Shown here piece by piece: positions 48,132 through 57,624 of a DNA stretch of 64,000 bases. The DNA is from Streptomyces djakartensis (GTDB taxonomy: Bacteria; Actinomycetota; Actinomycetes; Streptomycetales; Streptomycetaceae), in NCBI RefSeq assembly GCF_014651075.1, contig NZ_BMWE01000001.1:496001-560000 (forward strand), written 5' to 3'. The translations under genes and the position numbers were made by a program. The notes under the pieces were generated by a model. That model did no database searches, was not told the DNA's origin, and saw only the letters and a program-made list of their open reading frames with translations. How positions within the stretch are numbered: position 1 is the first letter of the stretch; the number at the start of each line of letters is the position of its first letter.

Positions 48132-50909
48132 GTGGCGCCTGGGGTTGAACGGCATGGGCTGCTGTCCCGTTCGGAAGAACAGAATCGTGTAAGGCGCCTC
48201 CTTGCCGACGCTCGGCGAGGCCAGAGCGGAGTCCTCGTTGTGTACGGCGAGCCGGGCATCGGGAAGAGCGCTCTGCTGGAAGAGGCGGTGGCAGAGTCCG
48301 CGGGGATGACGGTGCTGCGGGCCACGGGAATCGAGATGGAGGCCGAACTCGCCTTCGCCGGGCTCGACGAACTCGTGCGACCCGTGGCGGGACTGATCGG
48401 CCGGCTGCCGCCGGTGCAGGCGCGCGCTCTGCGTACCGCCCTCTCCTTGGCGGAGGGACCCGCTCCGGACCAACTGACCTTGGGAGCGGCCACATTGACA
48501 CTGCTCACGGATGCCGCGGCGACCACTCCCGTGCTGGTTGCCGTGGATGATGCGCACTGGCTGGACGAGGCCAGCACCCATGCGTTGCTCTTCGCCTTCC
48601 GGCGTCTACAGGCCGAGGCGGTGGCGGTGCTCATCACGGCACGCAACGGCGAGGGTTGCCGGTTCACCGAGGCCCACCTGCCGGCACTGACCCTCGCCGG
48701 TCTCGCGCCGGCGGCCGCCGCCGCGTTGGTGCAGAGGGTTGCCGCCATACCCACCGACAGTGAGCTGTTCGAACGGCTGCACCGAGAGACCGCCGGCAAC
48801 CCACTGGCCCTGCTGGAAGCAGCGCGGACTCTGCGCACTTGCGCCGGGGCCGCGCAGGAACCCGACGGGCCTCTGCCAGTGGGACCGCGGCTGACCGCCG
48901 CCCACGCCGCCCGCTTGGCCACCCTGCCGGAGCCCAGTCGCCGCGCGGCGACAGTCGCGGCCGCCGGATACAGCGGGGAGGCCTCGGTCTTGGTCGCAGC
49001 GCTTCATGACCTTGGCCTGGACAGCGGAGCACTCCAGGCGCTCGAGGCGGCGAAGGTTCTCGACCTGTCCGGTGGCAAAGTGAGGTTCGTCCACCCGCTG
49101 CTGCGGGCCGCCGCCTACCACACAGCAGGACCCGAGGGGCGACGAGAGGCCCACCGCGCCCTGGCCAGGGCACTGGCTGACACAAATGGACCGGCCAACC
49201 GTGACCAATGGAGCTGGCATCTTGCCGCGGCGGCGGCCGGGCCGGATGCGTGCGCGGCATCAGCACTGGGTGAAACCGCTGCGCGGGCCCGCGACCGGGG
49301 TGCTCTGCCCGCCGCCCTTCGCGCCTACGAACGTGCCGCTGACCTTGCGCCTCTTCCGGTCGATCAGGGCCGCTACCTGCTGGCGGCCGCCGAGGTGGCA
49401 CAGCTCGCCGGCCGAGGCGACCGGGCATTGGTTCTGGCCGATGCGGCGACCAGGACCACCGATGACGCAGCGGTACGTGCTGGAGCGGCCGGGTTGCGCA
49501 GCCAGATACTGCTCGTACGCCAGCCACCCCGCCGTGTCCATGACCAGTTGGTCGACATGGCGAGCGGACTGGAGGCTGCTCAAGCGGCGCCCCTGCTGGT
49601 GGCCGCAGCCGGCGCAGCGTGCATGGGAGGCGCGATCCTCCAGGCCCGGGTAACCGCGGACCGGGCTTTCGCTCTCTCCCGCACCGGTGAAACAGCGGTC
49701 TTCGACCACTCCGCGGCTGTGATGCGGGCGCACACGATGATGCTGGCTGGTGAGCGCCGTGAGGCAGCGGCCGTTCTTGGACACTGCGAGGAGTTCCTCA
49801 CCGCCACCGATCCGCTCTCCATCGGCGTCGAGGTGACGAGCTTTTCCGCGATGGACCTCATGTGGCTCGAGCGGTTCTCCACCGCACGGACGCTGCTGGA
49901 ACGAGCGGTCCGGTGCGCCCGCAGAATCGGCGCCTCGGAGCGGCTCGTCCCGTATCTGACCGTCCTGGCCGACACACAGCTGCGCACCGGCTACTGGGAC
50001 GACGCCTACGCGTCGGCCAGTGAAGGAGCCGCTCTCGCCGGTGAGATCGGGCAGCCGGTCCTGCAGGCTTATGCGATCTCCACACTGGCCCGGATGGAGG
50101 CCGCCCAAGGGCGCGCGGCGGAATGCCTCGAGCATGCCCGCCAGTTCCGCGAACTCCTCCGGGGCCGGGGGGCTGAACTGGTCAGCCCATACATGGAGGC
50201 AGCACTCGGCCTTCTCGAGCTGGGCACCGGAAAGGACTCCGAAGCGGCCGCCCGCTTGAACGATCTTCAGCAGCAACTCGTCAGGGTGGGACTGCGGGAA
50301 CCGACGGTGCTGCAGCATCAGTCCGACCTCATCGAGGCCTGCTTGGCCGCAGGTGATGCGTCCGGCGCTCGGGCGACACTGGCTGAGCTCGCGGGCCAGG
50401 TCCAGCAAGCGCCGTCCCGGTGGGGGCTGGCGGTGAGCGCACGGTGCCGAGGGCTCGTGGAAGCCGACGAAGACGCCTACGCGGAGGCTCTGCGGCACCA
50501 CGAGCAACTGCCGGATCCCTTCGCCAAGGCTCGTACCGAGCTCGCCTACGGGCGCTTTCTGCGCAGGCAGCGGAAGCGCGGCGCCGCCCGTCGGCCCCTC
50601 ATCGCTGCCAGACGGACGTTCGAGCGTCTCCGTGCTGATCCGTGGACCGCGCTGGCAGAGCGGGAACTCCGAGCGGCCGGCTTCGAAACGCCCATCCGTC
50701 GCAGCCCCGAGCCATTCACCCTGACCGAACGGGAGACCCAGGTGGCAGCCCTCGTCATCAAGGGACACACCAACCGCGAAGTGGCCGCGACACTGTTCCT
50801 GTCGGAGAAAACCGTCGAGTACCACCTTCGCCGCATTTACACCAAACTATCCGTGCGGTCCCGAGTTGAACTGGCCAGATGTCTGGCCATCGATGCGCGG
50901 CGGGCCTAG
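48132..50909 (+). CDS. Large LuxR-family (LAL) regulator with N-terminal ATPase
   Basis: 925 residues from a GTG at 48132 (GGGGA seven bases upstream). An N-terminal AAA/STAND ATPase has Walker A GEPGIGKS at 39-46 and Walker B PVLVAVDDAHWLD near 140. A long TPR-like helical region fills the middle. The last 65 residues are a LuxR-type HTH: TLTERETQVAALVIKGHTNR, EVAATLFLSEKTVEYHLRRI. LAL proteins are pathway activators, often of secondary metabolism. It diverges from the Rox-like gene across the palindrome region and may control it. Confidence 0.92.
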   Translation: MAPGVERHGLLSRSEEQNRVRRLLADARRGQSGVLVVYGEPGIGKSALLEEAVAESAGMTVLRATGIEMEAELAFAGLDELVRPVAGLIGRLPPVQARALRTALSLAEGPAPDQLTLGAATLTLLTDAAATTPVLVAVDDAHWLDEASTHALLFAFRRLQAEAVAVLITARNGEGCRFTEAHLPALTLAGLAPAAAAALVQRVAAIPTDSELFERLHRETAGNPLALLEAARTLRTCAGAAQEPDGPLPVGPRLTAAHAARLATLPEPSRRAATVAAAGYSGEASVLVAALHDLGLDSGALQALEAAKVLDLSGGKVRFVHPLLRAAAYHTAGPEGRREAHRALARALADTNGPANRDQWSWHLAAAAAGPDACAASALGETAARARDRGALPAALRAYERAADLAPLPVDQGRYLLAAAEVAQLAGRGDRALVLADAATRTTDDAAVRAGAAGLRSQILLVRQPPRRVHDQLVDMASGLEAAQAAPLLVAAAGAACMGGAILQARVTADRAFALSRTGETAVFDHSAAVMRAHTMMLAGERREAAAVLGHCEEFLTATDPLSIGVEVTSFSAMDLMWLERFSTARTLLERAVRCARRIGASERLVPYLTVLADTQLRTGYWDDAYASASEGAALAGEIGQPVLQAYAISTLARMEAAQGRAAECLEHARQFRELLRGRGAELVSPYMEAALGLLELGTGKDSEAAARLNDLQQQLVRVGLREPTVLQHQSDLIEACLAAGDASGARATLAELAGQVQQAPSRWGLAVSARCRGLVEADEDAYAEALRHHEQLPDPFAKARTELAYGRFLRRQRKRGAARRPLIAARRTFERLRADPWTALAERELRAAGFETPIRRSPEPFTLTERETQVAALVIKGHTNREVAATLFLSEKTVEYHLRRIYTKLSVRSRVELARCLAIDARRA

Positions 50910-50995
50910 GGAAATCACTGGTGTGCTCCTGTGCTGCCACTCCATAACGTGCAGAGGACGAAGTTCCACCGCGCATGTTCGATTGGGGGGAAGGA

Positions 50996-51529
<534 letters not shown>

Positions 51530-51677
51530 CGGGACACGGCCGACTCTCCATCCGGCCACGCTTGGTACGCATGCTGCGACAGCACGTCGAAGTCGGGTCC
51601 GAAGTGATCGTGATCACCCCCGAGGAGGGCGCGTCCACATCTCACCCACGGCGAACCGAACAACAAGGGACACAAGA

Positions 51678-51720
51678 AAACCCTCTCTGAACAGGTAAAG
51701 TAACTGTTCAGAGAGGGTTT
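51678..51720 (-). terminator. Terminator downstream of the tRNA-Tyr remnant
   Basis: AAACCCTCTCTGAACA (51678-51693) pairs perfectly with 51705-51720. On the minus strand the stem ends in GGGTTTTCTTGTG, giving a short T-run, so it terminates minus-strand transcripts coming from the tRNA remnant. It may also stop the lipoprotein gene. Confidence 0.75.
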
Positions 51721-51730
51721 CCCTCAGCGT

Positions 51731-51774
51731 GGCGGCGCCAGGATTCGAACCTGGGAAGGCTGAGCCACACCGCC
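51731..51774 (-). pseudogene. Internally deleted tRNA-Tyr gene (attachment-site remnant)
   Basis: Minus-strand 44 nt: GGCGGTG at the 5' side pairs with CGCCGCC at the 3' side (one G-T pair), and a perfect T arm CCAGG-TTCGAAT-CCTGG is intact, preceded by GGCTCAGCCTT of the tRNA-Tyr variable arm. The D and anticodon arms are missing. From memory, S. coelicolor carries the integrative element SLP1 in tRNA-Tyr beside its yajQ homologue, so this is probably the scar of that attachment site. The rest of 51775-51992 holds no gene. Confidence 0.65.
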
Positions 51775-51992
51775 TGGGTAGCTGCCTGTCGCACCGCCTT
51801 GCGGTGGTGCTCCGTGGCAACGACGTAAACGATACCTGATGCGGAGGGGTGCTTCGCCACCCGATTGATCGGCGCCCGGACGGCGGGGGGTGGCTAGGCT
51901 TGTCCGGATGCGGCCAAGGGCCTGAACGGGCCCGGCGGCCGCCACGTACGCCGGTACGCAGATACGCACCCCGATACAAGGAGCCACAGGAC

Positions 51993-52481
51993 ATGGCCGA
52001 CTCCAGTTTCGACATCGTCTCGAAGGTCGAGCGGCAGGAGGTCGACAACGCACTCAACCAGGCCGCCAAGGAGATCTCGCAGCGCTACGACTTCAAGGGC
52101 GTGGGCGCCTCGATCGCGTGGTCCGGTGAGAAGATCCTCATGGAGGCGAACTCCGAGGACCGGGTGAAGGCGATCCTCGACGTCTTCCAGTCCAAGCTGA
52201 TCAAGCGCGGCATCTCGCTGAAGGCTCTGGACGCGGGCGAGCCCCAGCTCTCCGGCAAGGAGTACAAGATCTTCGCGTCGGTCCAGGAGGGCATCTCCCA
52301 GGAGAACGCGAAGAAGGTCGCCAAGATCATCCGTGACGAGGGCCCCAAGGGCGTGAAGGCCCAGGTGCAGGGCGAGGAGCTGCGGGTCAGCTCGAAGAGC
52401 CGTGACGATCTGCAGGCCGTCATCACGCTGCTGAAGGGCAAGGACTTCGACTTCGCGATGCAGTTCGTGAACTACCGGTAG
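51993..52481 (+). CDS. yajQ: YajQ-family protein (DUF520)
   Basis: 162 residues from the ATG at 51993 (AAGGAG upstream). It starts [20 protein letters not shown] and contains [35 protein letters not shown] and the C-terminal [20 protein letters not shown]. The fold is two RNP-like domains that bind nucleotides; some family members bind cyclic di-GMP. Cytoplasmic, single gene with a strong terminator. Confidence 0.95.
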   Translation: MADSSFDIVSKVERQEVDNALNQAAKEISQRYDFKGVGASIAWSGEKILMEANSEDRVKAILDVFQSKLIKRGISLKALDAGEPQLSGKEYKIFASVQEGISQENAKKVAKIIRDEGPKGVKAQVQGEELRVSSKSRDDLQAVITLLKGKDFDFAMQFVNYR

Positions 52482-52519
52482 GTCGATCGGCCTCCGGGCT
52501 CCCGAACGGCACGCGGTAC

Positions 52520-52551
52520 GAAGGGCGGGCACCATCCGGTGCCCGCCCTTC
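52520..52551 (+). terminator. Terminator after yajQ
   Basis: GAAGGGCGGGCACC (52520-52533) pairs perfectly with 52538-52551 around ATCC. It also serves the convergent GlsB-like gene. Confidence 0.9.
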
Positions 52552-52604
52552 TCGGCTGCCGGCTGCGGTCGGTGGGTCCTGACGCACGCGGTCGAATGGC
52601 GCGG

Positions 52605-52871
52605 TCAGTCGCGCGAGTGGCCGAACAGAAGGCGGTAGGCGATCAGGAGGACGAGCGACCCGCCGATCGCCGCGGCCCAGGTCGTGCCGTCGTAGAAGTC
52701 CTTGCTGATCGGGTGGTCCATCCAACGGGCCGATATCCAGCCGCCGATGAACGCGCCCGCGATGCCGATCAGAGTCGTGCCGATGAGGCCGCCCGGGTCA
52801 CGCCCCGGCAGCAGGAACTTCGCGATGGCTCCGGCCAGCAGTCCCAGGATGATCCAGCTGATGATGGTCAT
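52605..52871 (-). CDS. GlsB/YeaQ/YmgE-type membrane protein
   Basis: 88 residues with three membrane helices: IISWIILGLLAGAIAKFLL, LIGTTLIGIAGAFIGGWIS and WAAAIGGSLVLLIAYRLLF. The glycine pattern and the phrase LLPGRDPGG after helix 1 mark the transglycosylase-associated/GlsB stress-protein family. Chosen start is ATG 52871; the upstream ribosome-binding site is weak. Function in stress or envelope homeostasis is inferred from the family. Confidence 0.9.
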   Translation of the reverse strand: MTIISWIILGLLAGAIAKFLLPGRDPGGLIGTTLIGIAGAFIGGWISARWMDHPISKDFYDGTTWAAAIGGSLVLLIAYRLLFGHSRD

Positions 52872-53059
52872 GCCGTGAACCTGCCCTTTCACGCTGTGCC
52901 CGCACGGTCCGGCCGTGTGATCTCGCTTTCGGCGGGCCGTGCTCGTACGTCGTACGTCGGCGCCCCGCGCGCGTCGTCGTGGCGCGCGCGTCACGCCGTG
53001 TTGGTGGGAAGGACGCCTGGCTCCACCCGGCGGTTGCGCTGATCAGTAGGGTGCGAGGT

Positions 53060-54316
53060 ATGTCAGCCTCCAGTTCAGGACTGCGCCGCACCCTCGGAGT
53101 GGGGGACGCGGTCGTCGTCGGGCTCGGCTCGATGGTGGGAGCCGGGGTGTTCGCCTCCCTCGGGCCCGCGGCCCACGCGGCCGGGTCCGGGCTGCTCCTC
53201 GGGCTGGCCGTCGCCGCAGTGGTCGCCTACTGCAACGCCATGTCGTCGGCTCGCCTCGCCGCCCGGTATCCGGCCTCGGGGGGTACGTACGTGTACGGCC
53301 GGGAGCGGCTGGGCGAGTTCTGGGGATATCTCGCGGGCTGGTCGTTCGTGGTCGGGAAGACCGCCTCCTGTGCGGCCATGGCGCTCACCGTGGGCACCTA
53401 CCTCTGGCCGGGGCAGGCGCACGCGGTGGCGGTCGCGGCCGTGGTGGCGCTGACCGCGGTGAACTACGGCGGCATCCAGAAGTCCGCGTGGCTGACGCGG
53501 GTGATCGTGGCGGTGGTTCTGGCTGTCCTCGCTTCCGTGGTGGTCGCGTGTCTGGTGTCCGGTGAGGCGGACGCCGGCCGGCTGGACATCGGGGTCTCGG
53601 ACGGTGCGGGCGGGGTGCTCCAGGCGGCCGGTCTGCTGTTCTTCGCGTTCGCGGGATACGCCCGGATCGCGACGCTCGGCGAGGAGGTACGGGATCCGGC
53701 GCGAACGATTCCGCGCGCCATCCCGCTGGCGCTGGGCATCACGCTGGTGGTGTACGCGTGTGTGGCGGTGGCTGTCCTCTCGGTTCTGGGTCCGGACGGT
53801 CTCGGGGAGGCTTCGGCGCCGCTGGCCGACGCGGTACGGGAGGCCGGGACGCCCTGGCTGGTGCCGGTGGTGCGCGTCGGTGCCGCCGTGGCCGCGCTGG
53901 GGTCGCTGCTCGCCCTGATCCTGGGTGTCTCGCGGACCACGCTGGCCATGGCCCGGGACCGGCATCTGCCGGGGGCGTTGGCCGCCGTGCATCCGCGGTT
54001 CCAGGTGCCGCACCGGGCGGAGCTGGCCGTGGGTGCGGTGGTCGCGGTCCTGGCCGCCACGGTGGACGTCCGGGGCGCGATCGGGTTCTCCTCCTTCGGT
54101 GTGCTGGCCTACTACGCCGTGGCCAACGCGTCGGCCTGGACGCTGGATCCGGCGCCGGCTGCGCGGGTGGTGCCGGTGGTGGGGCTGGTCGGGTGCGCGG
54201 CTCTGGCGTTCTCGCTGCCGGTCGTTCCGGTGCTCGTGGGCGCGGGTGTGCTGGTGCTGGGGGCGGTGGCGTACGGGGTGCGGCGGCAGGCGCGAGTCGG
54301 GGGCGGGAGGGCGTAG
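53060..54316 (+). CDS. APC-superfamily amino acid permease
   Basis: 418 residues, 12 hydrophobic segments. The first helices carry the APC signature DAVVVGLGSMVGAGVFASLG, where the unwound glycine region binds substrate. Other markers are SARLAARYPASGGTYVYGRE, FFAFAGYARIATLGEEVRDP (helix 6, highly conserved) and GVSRTTLAMARDRHLP. Length and layout fit a proton- or exchange-driven amino-acid or polyamine transporter; substrate unknown. The start at 53060 has GAGG close upstream. Confidence 0.92.
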   Translation: MSASSSGLRRTLGVGDAVVVGLGSMVGAGVFASLGPAAHAAGSGLLLGLAVAAVVAYCNAMSSARLAARYPASGGTYVYGRERLGEFWGYLAGWSFVVGKTASCAAMALTVGTYLWPGQAHAVAVAAVVALTAVNYGGIQKSAWLTRVIVAVVLAVLASVVVACLVSGEADAGRLDIGVSDGAGGVLQAAGLLFFAFAGYARIATLGEEVRDPARTIPRAIPLALGITLVVYACVAVAVLSVLGPDGLGEASAPLADAVREAGTPWLVPVVRVGAAVAALGSLLALILGVSRTTLAMARDRHLPGALAAVHPRFQVPHRAELAVGAVVAVLAATVDVRGAIGFSSFGVLAYYAVANASAWTLDPAPAARVVPVVGLVGCAALAFSLPVVPVLVGAGVLVLGAVAYGVRRQARVGGGRA

Positions 54317-54573
54317 GGCTTTCTGCCCTGCCTCTGCCGTCGGTGAGAAGCCCTGTCACGGGCGCGGGTGTTGTGGGTCCCGGTCGTTACTCGTGTCGGC
54401 AACTGCTCGGTCGCGGTCATGGGTTCATGATGCGGGCCACCGCTGACAGCCGTGCCGGCCTGTGGATAAACCGTGGGCTGTGGAGACCCGGGACTGCGGA
54501 GACCCGGGACTGACCCGGGATCGTGCAGTGCCAGGTGTGTCGGCCCTGCGAGACGGGCCGCGTCGGCCCGCCG

Positions 54574-54966
54574 TCAGCGCACGGCGAACGGCTCGTCCGT
54601 CCGTACGATGTCGCGGCCCAGCGGCAGCAGTGAGACCGGGATGAGCTTGAAGTTGGCGACGCCGAGCGGGATCCCGATGATCGTGATGCACAGGGCGAGG
54701 CCGGTGGCGATGTGGCCGAGGGCCAGCCACCAGCCCGCGAGCACCAGCCACAGGACGTTGCCGACGCAGGACGGCGCGCCCGCGTCACTCCGTTCGACCG
54801 TGGTGTACCCGAAGGGCCACAGGGCGTAGACGCCGATGCGGAACGCCGCGATGCCGAACGGGATACCGATGATGGTGACGCAGAGGAGCAGGCCCGCGGC
54901 CATGTAGGCGAGGAACAGCCAAAAGCCGCTCAGGACGAGCCATATGACGTTCAGGACAGTCTTCAT
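54574..54966 (-). CDS. YccF-domain membrane protein
   Basis: 130 residues with a duplicated YccF unit: [40 protein letters not shown], then [40 protein letters not shown]. Each half has two membrane helices with a T.IGIP.G motif. Start overlaps the htpX stop (ATGA). The 256-base gap to the permease holds only a short tandem motif (GAGACCCGGGACTG) near 54483-54510. Confidence 0.9.
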   Translation of the reverse strand: MKTVLNVIWLVLSGFWLFLAYMAAGLLLCVTIIGIPFGIAAFRIGVYALWPFGYTTVERSDAGAPSCVGNVLWLVLAGWWLALGHIATGLALCITIIGIPLGVANFKLIPVSLLPLGRDIVRTDEPFAVR

Positions 54967-55826
54967 TGGTTCCCACCTGCCATCTTCTCGAGCCGGGCGA
55001 TGCGGTCCGCCATCGGCGGGTGCGTGGAGAACATCTTCGAGAGACCCTGGCCGGGCCGGAACGGGTTGGCGATCATCATGTGGCTGGCGGTCTCGATGCG
55101 CGGCTCCGGCGGCAGCGGCAGCTGCTTGGTGCCGAGTTCGAGCTTGCGCAGGGCGCCGGCCAGGGCGAGCGGGTCACCGGTGAGGTGGGCGCCGGACGCG
55201 TCCGCCTGGTACTCGCGGGAGCGGCTGATGGCCAGTTGGATGAGCGAGGCGGCGAGCGGGCCCAGGATCATGATCAGCAGCATGCCGAGCAGGCCGGGGC
55301 CGTCATCGTCGTCGGAGCGGCCGATCGGGATCAGCCAGGCGAAGTTGACCAGGAACATGATCACGGACGCGAGGGCGCCGGCGACCGACGAGATGAGGAT
55401 GTCCCGGTTGTAGACGTGGCTGAGTTCGTGTCCGATGACCCCGCGCAGTTCGCGTTCGTCCAGGAGGCGCAGGATTCCTTCTGTGCAGCACACGGCGGCG
55501 TTGCGCGGGTTGCGGCCGGTGGCGAACGCGTTGGGCGCCTCCGTCGGCGAGATGTACAGGCGCGGCATGGGCTGGCGGGCCTGGGTGGAGAGCTCGCGGA
55601 CCATGCGGTACAGCGCCGGGGCCTCGAACTCGCTCACCGGGCGGGCGCGCATCGCGCGGAGGGCCAGTTTGTCACTGTTCCAGTAGGCGTACGCGTTGGT
55701 GGCCAGCGCTACCAGTACGGCGATGACGAGCCCCGTGCGGCCGAAGAAGCTGCCGATGACGATGATGATGGCGGACAGTCCCCCGAGGAGGACTGCGGTC
55801 CTGAGCCCGTTGTGCCGGCGGTGCAC
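54963..55826 (-). CDS. htpX: Membrane zinc protease HtpX
   Basis: 287 residues from the GTG at 55826 with GGAGGG seven bases upstream; the longer open frame begins in non-homologous sequence. Two N-terminal membrane helices precede the zinc site [10 protein letters not shown] near residue 137 and the third ligand in [11 protein letters not shown]. It degrades misfolded membrane proteins. It is coupled to yccF by an ATGA overlap. Confidence 0.95.
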   Translation of the reverse strand: MHRRHNGLRTAVLLGGLSAIIIVIGSFFGRTGLVIAVLVALATNAYAYWNSDKLALRAMRARPVSEFEAPALYRMVRELSTQARQPMPRLYISPTEAPNAFATGRNPRNAAVCCTEGILRLLDERELRGVIGHELSHVYNRDILISSVAGALASVIMFLVNFAWLIPIGRSDDDDGPGLLGMLLIMILGPLAASLIQLAISRSREYQADASGAHLTGDPLALAGALRKLELGTKQLPLPPEPRIETASHMMIANPFRPGQGLSKMFSTHPPMADRIARLEKMAGGNQ

Positions 55827-56097
55827 GGTACGCCCTCCAAGTGGTGCGGCAGGGGGACCCTTGCTTGCGATCTGCGGTGCCACTGGTGCCGCTGTGCTAC
55901 GTCCAGTGGACCCTCCCGTACTGGTCAACGCCAGGCGGGAGGCGCTAGTTCCCTTGTGCGAGCGGCGCCGGTGTGGGCCTTACGGGTGAGGACGCCGGAA
56001 GGCGCAACGCGCGCGTGGGAGGCGAGTGCCCCAGCGCGCGTGGTGAAAGCGGCCGGAAGACGGTGGTCCCTGGTTCGGTGGAGCGCGTGCGGTCGTT

Positions 56098-57624
56098 CTA
56101 GAAGAGCCCGGTGTCGGTGAAGCGCAGGACCAGCTGGGGCGCCCCTGAGAGGGCGATGCCGAGGACGCCCGTCAGGGCGATCGCGGCGGTGAGGGGGGCG
56201 GGGACGCGGTGCTTCGCCGGTTCGCCCTCGGGGGCGGCGCGGAAGAGCAGCGCCGTCCACTGGAGGTAGTAGAACAGCGCGATCACGACGTTGACGGCCA
56301 TGATCACGGCCAGCCAGCCGAGGCCGGCGTCGACGGCCGCCGAGAAGACGGTGACCTTGGCGAAGAGGCCGATGACGCCCGGCGGCAGCCCGGCGAGGCA
56401 GAGCAGGAAGAACGCCAGGAGCAGTGCGGACAGGGGGCTGGACGCGTACAGGCCGCGGTAGTCGGCGACGCGGTTGAGGGGCTTCGTGCGGCCGACGAGG
56501 GCGGCCACGGCGAAGGCGCCCAGGTTCACGGCGCCGTACATGAGGGCGTAGGCGACGGTGGAGCCGATCGACTTCTCGGCGTCCCCGGAGTACGCGGCGG
56601 CCGCGATGGGGACCAGGAGGTAGCCGGCCTGGCCGACGGAGGACCAGGCGAGCAGGCGGACCGCGCTGTGCGCGCGCGTTGCCTGCTGGCGCAGCGCTGC
56701 GGCGTTGCCGACGGTCATGGTCAGCGCGGCCAGGGCGGCGAGGGCGGGCCCCCAGACGTCGGCGTACGACGGGAGGGCGACGACCGTGACGAGGATCAGA
56801 CCGCTGAAGCCGACCGCCTTGCCGATGACCGACAGGTAGGCGGCGATCGGGAGGGGGGCGCCCACGTAGGTGTCGGGCACCCAGAAGTGGAAGGGCACGG
56901 CGGCCGTCTTGAAGGCGAAGCCGACGAGGGTGAGGACGACGCCGGTCTGGGCGAGGGTGTGGAGTTGCCCGTCGACGGTCTGGATGCGGTCGGCGACCTC
57001 GGTGAGGTAGAGGGTGCCGGTGGAGGCGTACACGAAGCTGATGCCCATGAGGCTGACCGCCGTGGCGGTGACCGAGGACAGGAAGAACTTCAGAGCCGCT
57101 TCGGAGGACTTCCGGTCGCCGTGCCTGAGGCCGACCAGGGCGAACGCCGGAAGGGAGGCCACCTCGAGGGCGACGATCAAGGTCGCGAGGTCGCGGGAGG
57201 CGGGCAGCAGGGCGGCGCCGGCCGCGGAGGACAGCAGCAGGAACCAGTACTCCCCTTCGGGGAGCTCCTTGCGGGCGTCCTTCAGGGCGGTGACCGACAG
57301 CAGGGCGGCGAGGAGGGCGCCGCCGAGGACCAGGAACTGGATGACCAGGGTGAAGCGGTCGGCCGTGTAGCTGCAGACGGCGGCGTCGCCGGTCAGGCAG
57401 AAGGTGCTGCGGTCACCGCCCAGGAGGGGCAGCAGCATGGCCGTGGCGGCGGCGAGTCCCGCGACCGACACCCAGCCGAGCAGCGGCTTCCGGTGCTCGG
57501 CGACGAACAGGTCGGCGACCAGGACGACGAGTCCGACGACCGCCGCGATGGTGGGCGGCGCGATCGCGAGCCAGTCGACGGACTGGACCAGTGACGCGGC
57601 CAGGGGCTGGGCCGGGGAGCTCAT
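56098..57624 (-). CDS. nuoN: NADH-quinone oxidoreductase subunit N
   Basis: 508 residues, 14 predicted membrane helices of the antiporter-like (Mrp) family. The lysine-bearing helices and blocks such as PFHFWVPDTYVGAP and a GQAGYLL segment are typical. NuoN is one of three proton-pumping membrane subunits of complex I. Its start overlaps the nuoM stop (ATGA). It is the last gene of the nuo operon in this window; the 270-base gap to htpX shows nothing. Confidence 0.97.
   Translation of the reverse strand: MSSPAQPLAASLVQSVDWLAIAPPTIAAVVGLVVLVADLFVAEHRKPLLGWVSVAGLAAATAMLLPLLGGDRSTFCLTGDAAVCSYTADRFTLVIQFLVLGGALLAALLSVTALKDARKELPEGEYWFLLLSSAAGAALLPASRDLATLIVALEVASLPAFALVGLRHGDRKSSEAALKFFLSSVTATAVSLMGISFVYASTGTLYLTEVADRIQTVDGQLHTLAQTGVVLTLVGFAFKTAAVPFHFWVPDTYVGAPLPIAAYLSVIGKAVGFSGLILVTVVALPSYADVWGPALAALAALTMTVGNAAALRQQATRAHSAVRLLAWSSVGQAGYLLVPIAAAAYSGDAEKSIGSTVAYALMYGAVNLGAFAVAALVGRTKPLNRVADYRGLYASSPLSALLLAFFLLCLAGLPPGVIGLFAKVTVFSAAVDAGLGWLAVIMAVNVVIALFYYLQWTALLFRAAPEGEPAKHRVPAPLTAAIALTGVLGIALSGAPQLVLRFTDTGLF

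Noticed and set aside
55925-56120. Small gene between htpX and nuoN
   Set aside because: Only Arg/Pro-rich frames in both strands, no start signal.
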